DNA of 64,000 nt, taken from contig CASGED010000066.1 in assembly GCA_949300425.1 (NCBI GenBank), forward strand, positions 46,962-110,961. The letters are read 5' to 3'. The DNA comes from an uncultured Bacteroides sp. (GTDB taxonomy: Bacteria > Bacteroidota > Bacteroidia > Bacteroidales > Bacteroidaceae). The notes beneath the pieces are model-generated. The model made no database searches, was not told where the DNA came from, and saw nothing but the letters and a program-made list of their open reading frames with translations. Below, piece after piece: positions 15,128-23,010 of this stretch. Positions within the stretch are counted from its first letter, which is position 1. The number at the start of each line of letters is the position of its first letter. A program made the translations under genes and the position numbers.

Positions 15128-16792
15128 GTGAGTTGGTTATCAGATTTGTTTACCGAAACTTCTGCCATACAAGCGGTCATAGTGCTCTCGCTCATCTCAG
15201 CCGTCGGGTTAGGATTGGGCAAGATACGTCTGTTCGGAGTATCTTTGGGCGTGACGTTCGTATTTTTCGCAGGCATCCTTGCCGGCCATTTAGGACTGGA
15301 AATAGACCCGCAAATGCTGAACTACGCAGAAAGTTTCGGGCTGGTGATATTCGTCTATGCCTTGGGACTGCAAGTAGGACCGGGGTTCTTCAGTTCTTTC
15401 CGCCAGGGAGGCATGAAACTTAACATGTTGGGCATCGGGGTAGTAATCATAGGTACCTTAATGGCGGTATTGGGCAGCTGGAGCACAGGTATCTCCCTGC
15501 CGGACATGGTAGGCATCTTGTGCGGAGCTACCACCAACACACCAGCCCTGGGAGCCGCCCAACAGACATTAAAGCAGATGGGCATGGACACAAGTACGCC
15601 GGCCTTGGGATGTGCCGTCACGTACCCTTTGGGCGTAGTAGGTGTCATTTTGGCCATCCTCCTCATCCGCAAGCTATGGGTGCGCGAGAAAGACTTGGAA
15701 ATTCCTGAGAAAGAGAGTGAAAACAAGACCTATATCGGCGCTTTCCAAGTACATAATCCGGGCATCTACAATAAAAGCCTGAAAGAAATAGCCGAACTAA
15801 GCCACTCTAAGTTCGTCATCTCCAGACTCTGGAGAAACGGGAAAGTCAGCATCCCAACCTCGGACACCATTCTGCAAGAAGGAGATCGCCTGCTGGCCAT
15901 CACGGCCGAGAAAGACGCTCCTGCCATGACTATCTTATTCGGTGAGCAAGAACACACGGACTGGAATAAGGACGACATCGATTGGGACGCCATCGATAGT
16001 AAACTCATCTCTCAACGCATTGTGGTGACCCGCCCGGAACTGAATGGGAAGAAATTGGGTTCTTTGCACTTACGCAATCATTATGGAGTAAACATCACCC
16101 GCGTGTACCGTAGTGGAGTACAATTATTGGCCACTGCGGGACTTACCCTCCAATTGGGAGACCGACTGACCATAGTGGGCGAAGCCGCTTCGGTGCATAA
16201 TGTAGAGAAAGTATTGGGTAATGCCATCAAAAGTCTGAAAGAGCCTAATCTGGCAGCCGTATTCATAGGCATCATCCTTGGTTTGATGTTGGGAGCAATA
16301 CCCTTCTCCATCCCAGGCATCAGCGCTCCTGTGAAATTGGGATTAGCCGGAGGACCTATCATTGTAGGAATCCTGATAGGCACCTTCGGACCGCGTCTGC
16401 ACATGATTACTTACACCACCCGTAGCGCCAACCTTATGCTCCGCGCATTGGGCTTGTCCTTATATTTGGCGTGCCTGGGCTTGGACGCGGGCGCTCATTT
16501 CTTCGAGACCGTAGTACGTCCCGAAGGTCTCCTTTGGATAGGCGTAGGATTCATATTAACCTTGGTACCCGTACTCATCATGGGACTGATAGCCCTCCGG
16601 TGGATGAAGCTCGATTTCGGCTCAGTCAGCGGCATGTTGTGTGGAAGCATGGCCAACCCGATGGCCCTGAACTATGCCAACGATACCATTCCCGGCGATA
16701 ATCCCTCGGTGTCCTATGCCACGGTATATCCTCTCTGCATGTTTCTGAGGGTCATCATCGCCCAAGTATTGCTGATATTTTTGCTGGGATAA
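15128..16792 (+). CDS. AspT/YidE-type transporter with two TrkA-C domains (paralogue 1)
   Basis: The 554 residues have the AspT family layout: an N-terminal membrane half (five to six segments), two cytoplasmic RCK-C/TrkA-C domains (about 205-280 and 295-370) and a C-terminal membrane half. Each half carries an AspT-Ala-Ex repeat with the GATTNTPALGAAQ motif (N half) and the matching GSMANPMALNYA motif (C half). The start is GTG at 15128. AspT is an aspartate:alanine exchanger; the substrates of YidE/YbjL relatives are unknown. A paralogue of identical length lies at 37478-39142. Confidence 0.9.
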   Translation: MSWLSDLFTETSAIQAVIVLSLISAVGLGLGKIRLFGVSLGVTFVFFAGILAGHLGLEIDPQMLNYAESFGLVIFVYALGLQVGPGFFSSFRQGGMKLNMLGIGVVIIGTLMAVLGSWSTGISLPDMVGILCGATTNTPALGAAQQTLKQMGMDTSTPALGCAVTYPLGVVGVILAILLIRKLWVREKDLEIPEKESENKTYIGAFQVHNPGIYNKSLKEIAELSHSKFVISRLWRNGKVSIPTSDTILQEGDRLLAITAEKDAPAMTILFGEQEHTDWNKDDIDWDAIDSKLISQRIVVTRPELNGKKLGSLHLRNHYGVNITRVYRSGVQLLATAGLTLQLGDRLTIVGEAASVHNVEKVLGNAIKSLKEPNLAAVFIGIILGLMLGAIPFSIPGISAPVKLGLAGGPIIVGILIGTFGPRLHMITYTTRSANLMLRALGLSLYLACLGLDAGAHFFETVVRPEGLLWIGVGFILTLVPVLIMGLIALRWMKLDFGSVSGMLCGSMANPMALNYANDTIPGDNPSVSYATVYPLCMFLRVIIAQVLLIFLLG

Positions 16793-16835
16793 ATTTTAAA
16801 CCTATATATATACACCATATGTTAAGAGAATATTA

Positions 16836-16843
16836 TATATTTG
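16836..16843 (+). promoter_or_regulatory. -7 box of fbp
   Basis: TATATTTG lies 33 bases before the fbp start and matches TAnnTTTG. The -33 element is not evident. Confidence 0.55.
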
Positions 16844-16876
16844 CAGCATTATTAAGAGACCGTTAAATACAAAATC

Positions 16877-18862
16877 ATGGGAAATATCACTCAGGAAAGC
16901 ATTATCGAAGACTTACGCTATCTTCAACTGTTATCGCATAGCTTCCCGACTATTGCCGACGCAAGCACCGAGATTATCAACTTGGAAGCCATCTTGAACT
17001 TGCCCAAAGGCACAGAACACTTCTTGACAGACCTCCACGGAGAATACGAGGCCTTCCAACACGTGCTGAAGAACGCCTCCGGAGCCGTAAAACGTAAGGT
17101 TAACGAAATCTTCGGCCATACTCTGCGTGAAAGTGAGAAGAAAGAAATCTGTACCCTCATCTACTATCCTGAAGAGAAACTTCGCCTTATCAAGGAAAAC
17201 GAAAAAGACTTGGAAGACTGGTATCAAATCACACTGAACCAATTGGTGAAAGTATGCCAAAATGTATCATCCAAATACACACGCTCCAAGGTAAGGAAAG
17301 CACTTCCTGAGGATTTCTCATACATCATACAAGAACTTTTGCACGAATCGAGTATCGACCCCAACAAACAGGCATACATCAACGTCATCATCAGCACTAT
17401 CATCTCCACAAAGCGTGCCGATGACTTCATCATCGCAATGTGCAACCTTATCCAACGCCTTACTATTGACTCCCTGCACATCGTTGGAGACATCTATGAC
17501 CGCGGACCTGGCGCACATATCATCATGGACACTCTTTGTGATTATCACAATTTTGACATCCAATGGGGCAACCATGACATTCTATGGATGGGGGCGGCTT
17601 CGGGCAACGATGCCTGCATAGCCAATGTCCTGCGCATGTCCATGCGCTATGCCAACCTTGCTACTTTAGAGGACGGTTACGGCATCAACCTACTACCCTT
17701 GGCCACTTTCGCCATGGAGACGTACAAGAACGATCCATGTGATATTTTCGCCCCTAAGGCGAGTCAGGACGGACGTTACAACGAAAAGACTCTGCGCCTC
17801 ATCGCCCAAATGCATAAGGCCATCACCATCATCCAACTGAAGTTAGAGGCCCAAATCATAGACCGCCGGCCGAACTTCGGGATGAATAATCGCAAGCTCT
17901 TACACCTTATAGACTTCAACCGGAACATGTTTGTCTATGAAGGGAAGGATTATGAATTGCGCGATACCCTCTTCCCCACCATCGACCCTGCCAATCCGTA
18001 TAAACTGACAGATGAAGAGCAAGACCTGATGGACAAGATACACGCTTCATTCATGAACAGTGAGAAACTGAAAAAGCATATGCGTTGCCTTTTCACGTAT
18101 GGGAGCATGTATTTGGTATGCAATAGCAACCTACTCTACCACGCTTCGGTCCCTCTAAATGCAGACGGCAGCTTCAAGCACGTACGTATCGGAGAGAAAG
18201 AATACTGGGGAGAACGCTTACTCAGGAAAACAGACCAACTTATCCGTACTGCTTACTTCGGCGAAGAAGGTTCCGAAGAAAAGCAATTCGCCATGGATTA
18301 TATGTGGTATTTATGGTGCGGTCCTGATGCCCCTTCATTCGATAAGGATAAAATGGCTACTTTTGAACGCTATTTTGTGGCAGACAAAGAGCTCCAAAAA
18401 GAGACCAAAGGTTATTATTATACCCTTCGCAACGAAGCGGAAACATGTGACAATATTCTCCGGGAGTTTGGCATTGACCCTACGGCTCATGCACACATCA
18501 TCAACGGACACGTGCCCGTCAAGACACTCAAAGGCGAAAAACCGGTGAAAGCCGGAGGCAAGATGTTAGTAATTGACGGTGGTTTCTCTAAAGCCTACCA
18601 ACCGGAAACAGGAATTGCAGGTTATACACTTGTATACCATTCGCACGGCCTGCAATTAGTTCAGCACGAACCTTTCCAAAGTCGCCAAAAAGCCATTGAA
18701 GAAGGACAGGACATCAAGTCCACTACTTTTTTGGTAGAATTTAATTCTCAACGAATGATGGTAAAGGATACGGATAAAGGACGCGAACTCCGTACCCAAA
18801 TAGAAGATATGAAAAAACTTCTGCAAGCCTACCGAACAGGACTCATTAAAGAAAGAGTCTGA
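16877..18862 (+). CDS. fbp: fructose-1,6-bisphosphatase class III
   Basis: At 661 residues the length fits class III FBPase, the large gluconeogenic enzyme that hydrolyses fructose 1,6-bisphosphate to fructose 6-phosphate. The metallophosphatase motifs are visible as HGEYEAF, GDIYDRGPG, GNHDILWMGA and the late HIINGHVPV. The C-terminal KAYQPETGIAGYTLVYHSHG stretch is also typical. The gene ends 29 bases before a convergent gene; no strong hairpin lies between. Confidence 0.96.
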   Translation: MGNITQESIIEDLRYLQLLSHSFPTIADASTEIINLEAILNLPKGTEHFLTDLHGEYEAFQHVLKNASGAVKRKVNEIFGHTLRESEKKEICTLIYYPEEKLRLIKENEKDLEDWYQITLNQLVKVCQNVSSKYTRSKVRKALPEDFSYIIQELLHESSIDPNKQAYINVIISTIISTKRADDFIIAMCNLIQRLTIDSLHIVGDIYDRGPGAHIIMDTLCDYHNFDIQWGNHDILWMGAASGNDACIANVLRMSMRYANLATLEDGYGINLLPLATFAMETYKNDPCDIFAPKASQDGRYNEKTLRLIAQMHKAITIIQLKLEAQIIDRRPNFGMNNRKLLHLIDFNRNMFVYEGKDYELRDTLFPTIDPANPYKLTDEEQDLMDKIHASFMNSEKLKKHMRCLFTYGSMYLVCNSNLLYHASVPLNADGSFKHVRIGEKEYWGERLLRKTDQLIRTAYFGEEGSEEKQFAMDYMWYLWCGPDAPSFDKDKMATFERYFVADKELQKETKGYYYTLRNEAETCDNILREFGIDPTAHAHIINGHVPVKTLKGEKPVKAGGKMLVIDGGFSKAYQPETGIAGYTLVYHSHGLQLVQHEPFQSRQKAIEEGQDIKSTTFLVEFNSQRMMVKDTDKGRELRTQIEDMKKLLQAYRTGLIKERV

Positions 18863-18891
18863 ACATTTTATCCTCATCAGCAGAAAGGCGG

Positions 18892-20088
18892 TTAGTATTT
18901 GAATAATATGATACCGCCTTCTACGAGGACTCCTTTGTCATAATTAGCACTCCGTGAATAATAACGGTCCCATCCATATCCACCCGTTACGAATAATCCC
19001 ATCCTATCGGTAAGCCTATATTCTAAGTTAATGCGGCCCTGCAAAGAATAAAGACGAGCTGGATAACCCATATTTTCATTTTTAAAAGTCTCAATATGTT
19101 GATATCCCATGTCACCACTGACATACAACCGTTTATAAAGAGGGACCTCCAAACCGGCCCGATAGAACAAGGAACCGGAGAACTTATTGGAGAACTTCAA
19201 ATAAGGCATGCCGGTACCCAACATGGTATAAAACAAACGGTTTTTGAAGCGTGCCGCAACATTCAGTTTGGTGGAATTACCGCCATAAAGCACCAACTGT
19301 ACACGAGTGGATGGATTGGCATTAACCAATCCCAACTGAATGCCATCCAAGCGTTCCTTATAATAATTAAACAAACCAATCTGTACACCCTTGGCACGCA
19401 CAGCTATATTTGCGGGTGCTATCTGCACACCACACATACGGCCAACTGTAATATTAGATAATCCGGACACCTGCACACCTGTCGCATCACCTCCGGCTAT
19501 ATTTAATAATCCTGATACTGACACTCCTTTAAAATTTAGTCCGGTAATATTGCTCATACCGGAAAACTGTACTCCTCGCGTCTGATTGCCGGAAAGATTC
19601 ATCAGTCCCCCAATGCTGAGTCCATCGTTATCATCTCCATTGATATTGACCAAACCGGAGACTTGTACCCCTCGTGTTCTATTGCCATTAATACCGACCA
19701 AACCTGAAACGGCTACACCAGCCAGATCATTCCCGTTCACATTGGTTATACCGGCCAATTGCACCCCCCGCATGCTTTGTCCGGTCAGATTCCAAAAGCC
19801 AGCCACCTGCAGTCCCCGCACATCGTGTTGGACAATACTTCCCAACACATTAAGACCTACCCCTGCCAAATTATTCATCGTACTGAAAACGCCCACATTA
19901 AAACAAGTGCTTCCAATACTATCATTCGGTTGAGTGGATATCTTTCTCCATAAAGACAAATCTATCCCTACAGGTTTCTTCTGATTACCCATTGGCTCTC
20001 CGCAAAAAGCTTGAGGAGTCTGCGAAAAAATTGTTCCTACCCAAACTGGCAGGAACAACAATATACAAATAAATCTCAATCTTTTCAT
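18892..20088 (-). CDS. exported protein with 16-residue repeats and a C-terminal beta-rich domain
   Basis: The 398-residue protein has a signal peptide (ICILLFLPVWVGTIFSQ). From about residue 75 to 260 it is made of tandem 16-residue repeats of the form GVQVSGLxNIxGxxxx: nine regular units, then two or three shortened ones. Such a short hydrophobic period suggests a beta-solenoid. The last 130 residues alternate aromatic strands and end in KGVLVEGGIILFKY, as in outer-membrane beta-barrels. Related 'LA_2272-like' surface repeats exist, but I cannot assign a function. It lies 17 bases downstream of the acyl-CoA ligase gene, possibly as its operon partner. Confidence 0.8.
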   Translation of the reverse strand: MKRLRFICILLFLPVWVGTIFSQTPQAFCGEPMGNQKKPVGIDLSLWRKISTQPNDSIGSTCFNVGVFSTMNNLAGVGLNVLGSIVQHDVRGLQVAGFWNLTGQSMRGVQLAGITNVNGNDLAGVAVSGLVGINGNRTRGVQVSGLVNINGDDNDGLSIGGLMNLSGNQTRGVQFSGMSNITGLNFKGVSVSGLLNIAGGDATGVQVSGLSNITVGRMCGVQIAPANIAVRAKGVQIGLFNYYKERLDGIQLGLVNANPSTRVQLVLYGGNSTKLNVAARFKNRLFYTMLGTGMPYLKFSNKFSGSLFYRAGLEVPLYKRLYVSGDMGYQHIETFKNENMGYPARLYSLQGRINLEYRLTDRMGLFVTGGYGWDRYYSRSANYDKGVLVEGGIILFKY

Positions 20089-20105
20089 AAAACAAACAAA
20101 TCTGA

Positions 20106-21764
20106 TTATCCTTTCGCCTCCTGATATAAAAATCGTTTAATGGACTTCTTAGGAGTCTTTTCAAACTCTTCGGGATAAATCTTCATCTTGGACAATTGAC
20201 AATAGCCGGGCAATTCAGCATTCAACGCCACCCGATTCTCTTCCATGACCCGCTCCAAATCCTCGTTAGCCAGCCCATGAGCAAAGGCGTCATCAAAATC
20301 AGGATAAACCAAACCTACCAGTTTATCGTTTTGTTGCACTACAATGCTCTCCGCCACGTAAGGCATATTATTCAGCCGGTCTTCAATCTCCTCCGGATAG
20401 ATATTCTGTCCACTCGGGCCAAGCAACATATTCTTGCTTCGTCCTTTAATAGTTACATTTCCATCACGATCCATCAATGCCAAATCTCCCGTATGCAACC
20501 AGCCAGAAGGCTCAAGAACATCTTGTGTGACTTCAGGATTCTTGTAATAGCCCAACATGACATTAGGGCCACGGCAGATTATCTCCCCAGGTATATTCTC
20601 AGGGTCAGCGGAAAGGATTCTAACCTCCATGCGAGGAGCCGCTTTCCCGCACGAACCAAACTTAAACTTACGCCAATCTTCATAACAGATAATAGGACCG
20701 CACTCAGTCATACCATAACCTACGGTATAAGGGAAATCTATCATTTTCAGAAACTGTTCCACTTCCCGGTTAAAGGCTGCGCCACCCACTATTACGGCAG
20801 CAAAATTCCCTCCAAAGGCCTGTATGACCTGTTCGCGAACCGTAGCCTTAATCTTGTCGTTGACAAAAGGTACTTTCAGCAACAATTTCATTGTGGGAGT
20901 TTCAAGTTTTGGCAATACACTCTTCTTGATGATTTTCTCGATAATAAGCGGAACCGCAATGACGATATTGGGACGGACTTCTGCAAAAGCTTGAAAAATA
21001 ATCTTAGGACTAGGCATACGAGTCAAGTAATAAATGTGGCATCCTACCGCAAATTCATACAAGAACTCGAAGGCCAAACCATACATATGGGCCATAGGCA
21101 ACATGGACACAACTTTATCGCCACTCTTCAAGGGCAAAACTTCAAAGGCAAAATTCGTATTGGACCACAAACTCCGATAAGGGAGCATAACACCTTTAGA
21201 GTAACTGGTCGTACCGGACGTATAATTAATAACCGCTAATTCTTCCGGTTGATCCTTGTGATAAGAGATGTGTTCTTTCCGAAAGTTCTTCGGGTATTTC
21301 TTTCCAAACAATTCATTGAGATGCTCACGGGCGTAGTCTACTTTCTTACTACGAGAAACAAGGATGGAAAAATCGGTCATCAGGAAGATGCCTTCCAGCA
21401 AAGGCATCGCGTTCTCATTCAGATTCTCCCACATCATGTCACCTACAAATAAGAGTTTGGCCTCCGAATGATTCACTATATTGTGAACATTATCCGCTTT
21501 AAATTCGTGTAATATGGGTACCACTACCGCACCATAAGTAAGTGTAGCCAAAAAAGTAACTCCCCAATGTGAACTGTTCCGCCCACAAATAGCTATCTTA
21601 TCTCCTTTCTGAATGCCACTCGACTCAAAAATGATGTGCAACTTTTCTATCTTACGAGCCACATCCTTATATTGCAAAGTAGCTCCTTTATAATCTGTCA
21701 ACGCATCCAAGTCCCAATTGGTCTTGATGCTGTTTTCTATATAGGCAATAAAACTTTGTTCCAT
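20106..21764 (-). CDS. AMP-binding long-chain acyl-CoA synthetase-like enzyme
   Basis: The 552 residues belong to the adenylate-forming family: a P-loop (NYTSGTTSYSKGV), A5 motif (GYGMTECGPI), A7 (TGDLALMDRDG) and A8 (GRSKNMLLGPSGQNIYPEEIE) appear in order. The final lysine lies in KTPKKSIKRF. Fatty acid to acyl-CoA (or acyl-ACP) activation is the likeliest reaction. A near-perfect promoter lies upstream. Its partner gene downstream encodes the 16-residue-repeat envelope protein, so a lipid/envelope role is possible. Confidence 0.9.
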   Translation of the reverse strand: MEQSFIAYIENSIKTNWDLDALTDYKGATLQYKDVARKIEKLHIIFESSGIQKGDKIAICGRNSSHWGVTFLATLTYGAVVVPILHEFKADNVHNIVNHSEAKLLFVGDMMWENLNENAMPLLEGIFLMTDFSILVSRSKKVDYAREHLNELFGKKYPKNFRKEHISYHKDQPEELAVINYTSGTTSYSKGVMLPYRSLWSNTNFAFEVLPLKSGDKVVSMLPMAHMYGLAFEFLYEFAVGCHIYYLTRMPSPKIIFQAFAEVRPNIVIAVPLIIEKIIKKSVLPKLETPTMKLLLKVPFVNDKIKATVREQVIQAFGGNFAAVIVGGAAFNREVEQFLKMIDFPYTVGYGMTECGPIICYEDWRKFKFGSCGKAAPRMEVRILSADPENIPGEIICRGPNVMLGYYKNPEVTQDVLEPSGWLHTGDLALMDRDGNVTIKGRSKNMLLGPSGQNIYPEEIEDRLNNMPYVAESIVVQQNDKLVGLVYPDFDDAFAHGLANEDLERVMEENRVALNAELPGYCQLSKMKIYPEEFEKTPKKSIKRFLYQEAKG

Positions 21765-21793
21765 AACATATGCACATTTTCGATGAATTTGTG

Positions 21794-21824
21794 CAAATAT
21801 AAGGTTTTCTCTACACTATGCAAA
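21794..21824 (-). promoter_or_regulatory. Bacteroides-type promoter of the acyl-CoA ligase gene
   Basis: On the minus strand TTTG (21821-21824), a 19-base spacer and TATATTTG (21794-21801) fit both consensus elements and lie 30 bases before the start codon. Confidence 0.85.
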
Positions 21825-21858
21825 CTAAATGGCAGAAAAAGAAGACTTTTTCCGGATA

Positions 21859-22998
21859 TTAAGCCTGTTGAGGGATGCCGTCCGAAGATTTCTTCCAATC
21901 TTTTAGCATGTCGCGCAAAAACAATATCCAACATGAACAACCAACACCCGCCAAAAAAACAAATCCTATCAATATTAGCATCTTACTGGGTTTAGCTGCC
22001 TTCAAAGGGACAGTGGCCGGTTGGACTACCGTATATACAGGAGTAATCTCCTGCACCTTCGCCTTAGCCATCTGCAACTGTTGTGCCACTTGAGTATATA
22101 CCTGATAAGTCAAGTTCATCTCGTTTTGCAAACGTTCTTGTTCCACCATGGCACTCTGACGAATGATGTTCTGATTTGAGTCTGCAAAATCAGCATATTC
22201 CTGCTGCGCCTTCTCATAATCGGCTTTCGCTTCAGCATAAAGTTGTTCCGTGAAAGCCAAATCATGGCGCGCTTTGTTGGTACGATAGTCCGTAATATAC
22301 TTCTGAAGATTACGCATCACTGTATCAGTGACCGTTGCAGATATAAGGGGATCTTGCATAAGAACGGTCAGCGTAGCCACACCCGACTTTTCGTCTACCA
22401 TCACATTGATACGCCCTTTGATGGCATTCATTATTCCATTTTCATCCGAAGTAAGGCTTAATACACCTTTCCGTTCGCCCAAAGGAACAAGTTCCTCTTC
22501 TGGGTCCTTATCCTTTTTGAACAAAGAAGCCACCCAGCCCAAAGCCCTGAAAGGAGAGGAAAGCACTACACGGAACCAGGCACTACGCTGATGCTCCGCC
22601 ATATAATTATATAAGGTAGTGTCTATTCTCGCGTCCAAACTTCTCACTCGGACATTAAATAAATCAACTAAAAAAGGAGTTGAATTAACAATATCGGGAT
22701 ATAATTCCGGTGAGAGAGCGTCATCTCCTTTAGACCCGCTCAAATTTATACCAGCTATAGCGGCCAAGGTACTCATGCTGCTACCCGCACGGCTGTTCAT
22801 CTCTGGAGCCAAGGTCACCGTAGTTGAATATTCCTTGGGTATGCTGAAAGCTACCACCAAAGCAACCACTACAGCTATGCCACATACCTTCAATATCAAC
22901 CGACGCTCAGCCCAGAGTTTTTGCGCCAATTCTATCAGGTCTATTTCCTGCATCTCCGTCCCCTGGGGAGAAACGAGTTCTTTCTTCTCTTCAGCCAT
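21859..22998 (-). CDS. Wzz-type polysaccharide chain length determinant / export co-polymerase
   Basis: This protein of about 379 residues has a cytoplasmic N-terminus, a first membrane span (CGIAVVVALVVAFSIP), a long periplasmic part with a predicted coiled coil (EQLYAEAKADYEKAQQEYADFADSNQ) and a C-terminal span (ILIGFVFLAGVGCSCWILF). This is the Wzz/GNVR fold of the Wzc periplasmic region without a tyrosine kinase domain. I place the start at the ATG encoding MAEEKKEL; the frame continues four codons further to a GTG touching the upstream stop. It forms an operon with the Wza-like gene. Confidence 0.87.
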   Translation of the reverse strand: MAEEKKELVSPQGTEMQEIDLIELAQKLWAERRLILKVCGIAVVVALVVAFSIPKEYSTTVTLAPEMNSRAGSSMSTLAAIAGINLSGSKGDDALSPELYPDIVNSTPFLVDLFNVRVRSLDARIDTTLYNYMAEHQRSAWFRVVLSSPFRALGWVASLFKKDKDPEEELVPLGERKGVLSLTSDENGIMNAIKGRINVMVDEKSGVATLTVLMQDPLISATVTDTVMRNLQKYITDYRTNKARHDLAFTEQLYAEAKADYEKAQQEYADFADSNQNIIRQSAMVEQERLQNEMNLTYQVYTQVAQQLQMAKAKVQEITPVYTVVQPATVPLKAAKPSKMLILIGFVFLAGVGCSCWILFLRDMLKDWKKSSDGIPQQA

Positions 22999-23010
22999 AA
23001 TACCCTTCAC

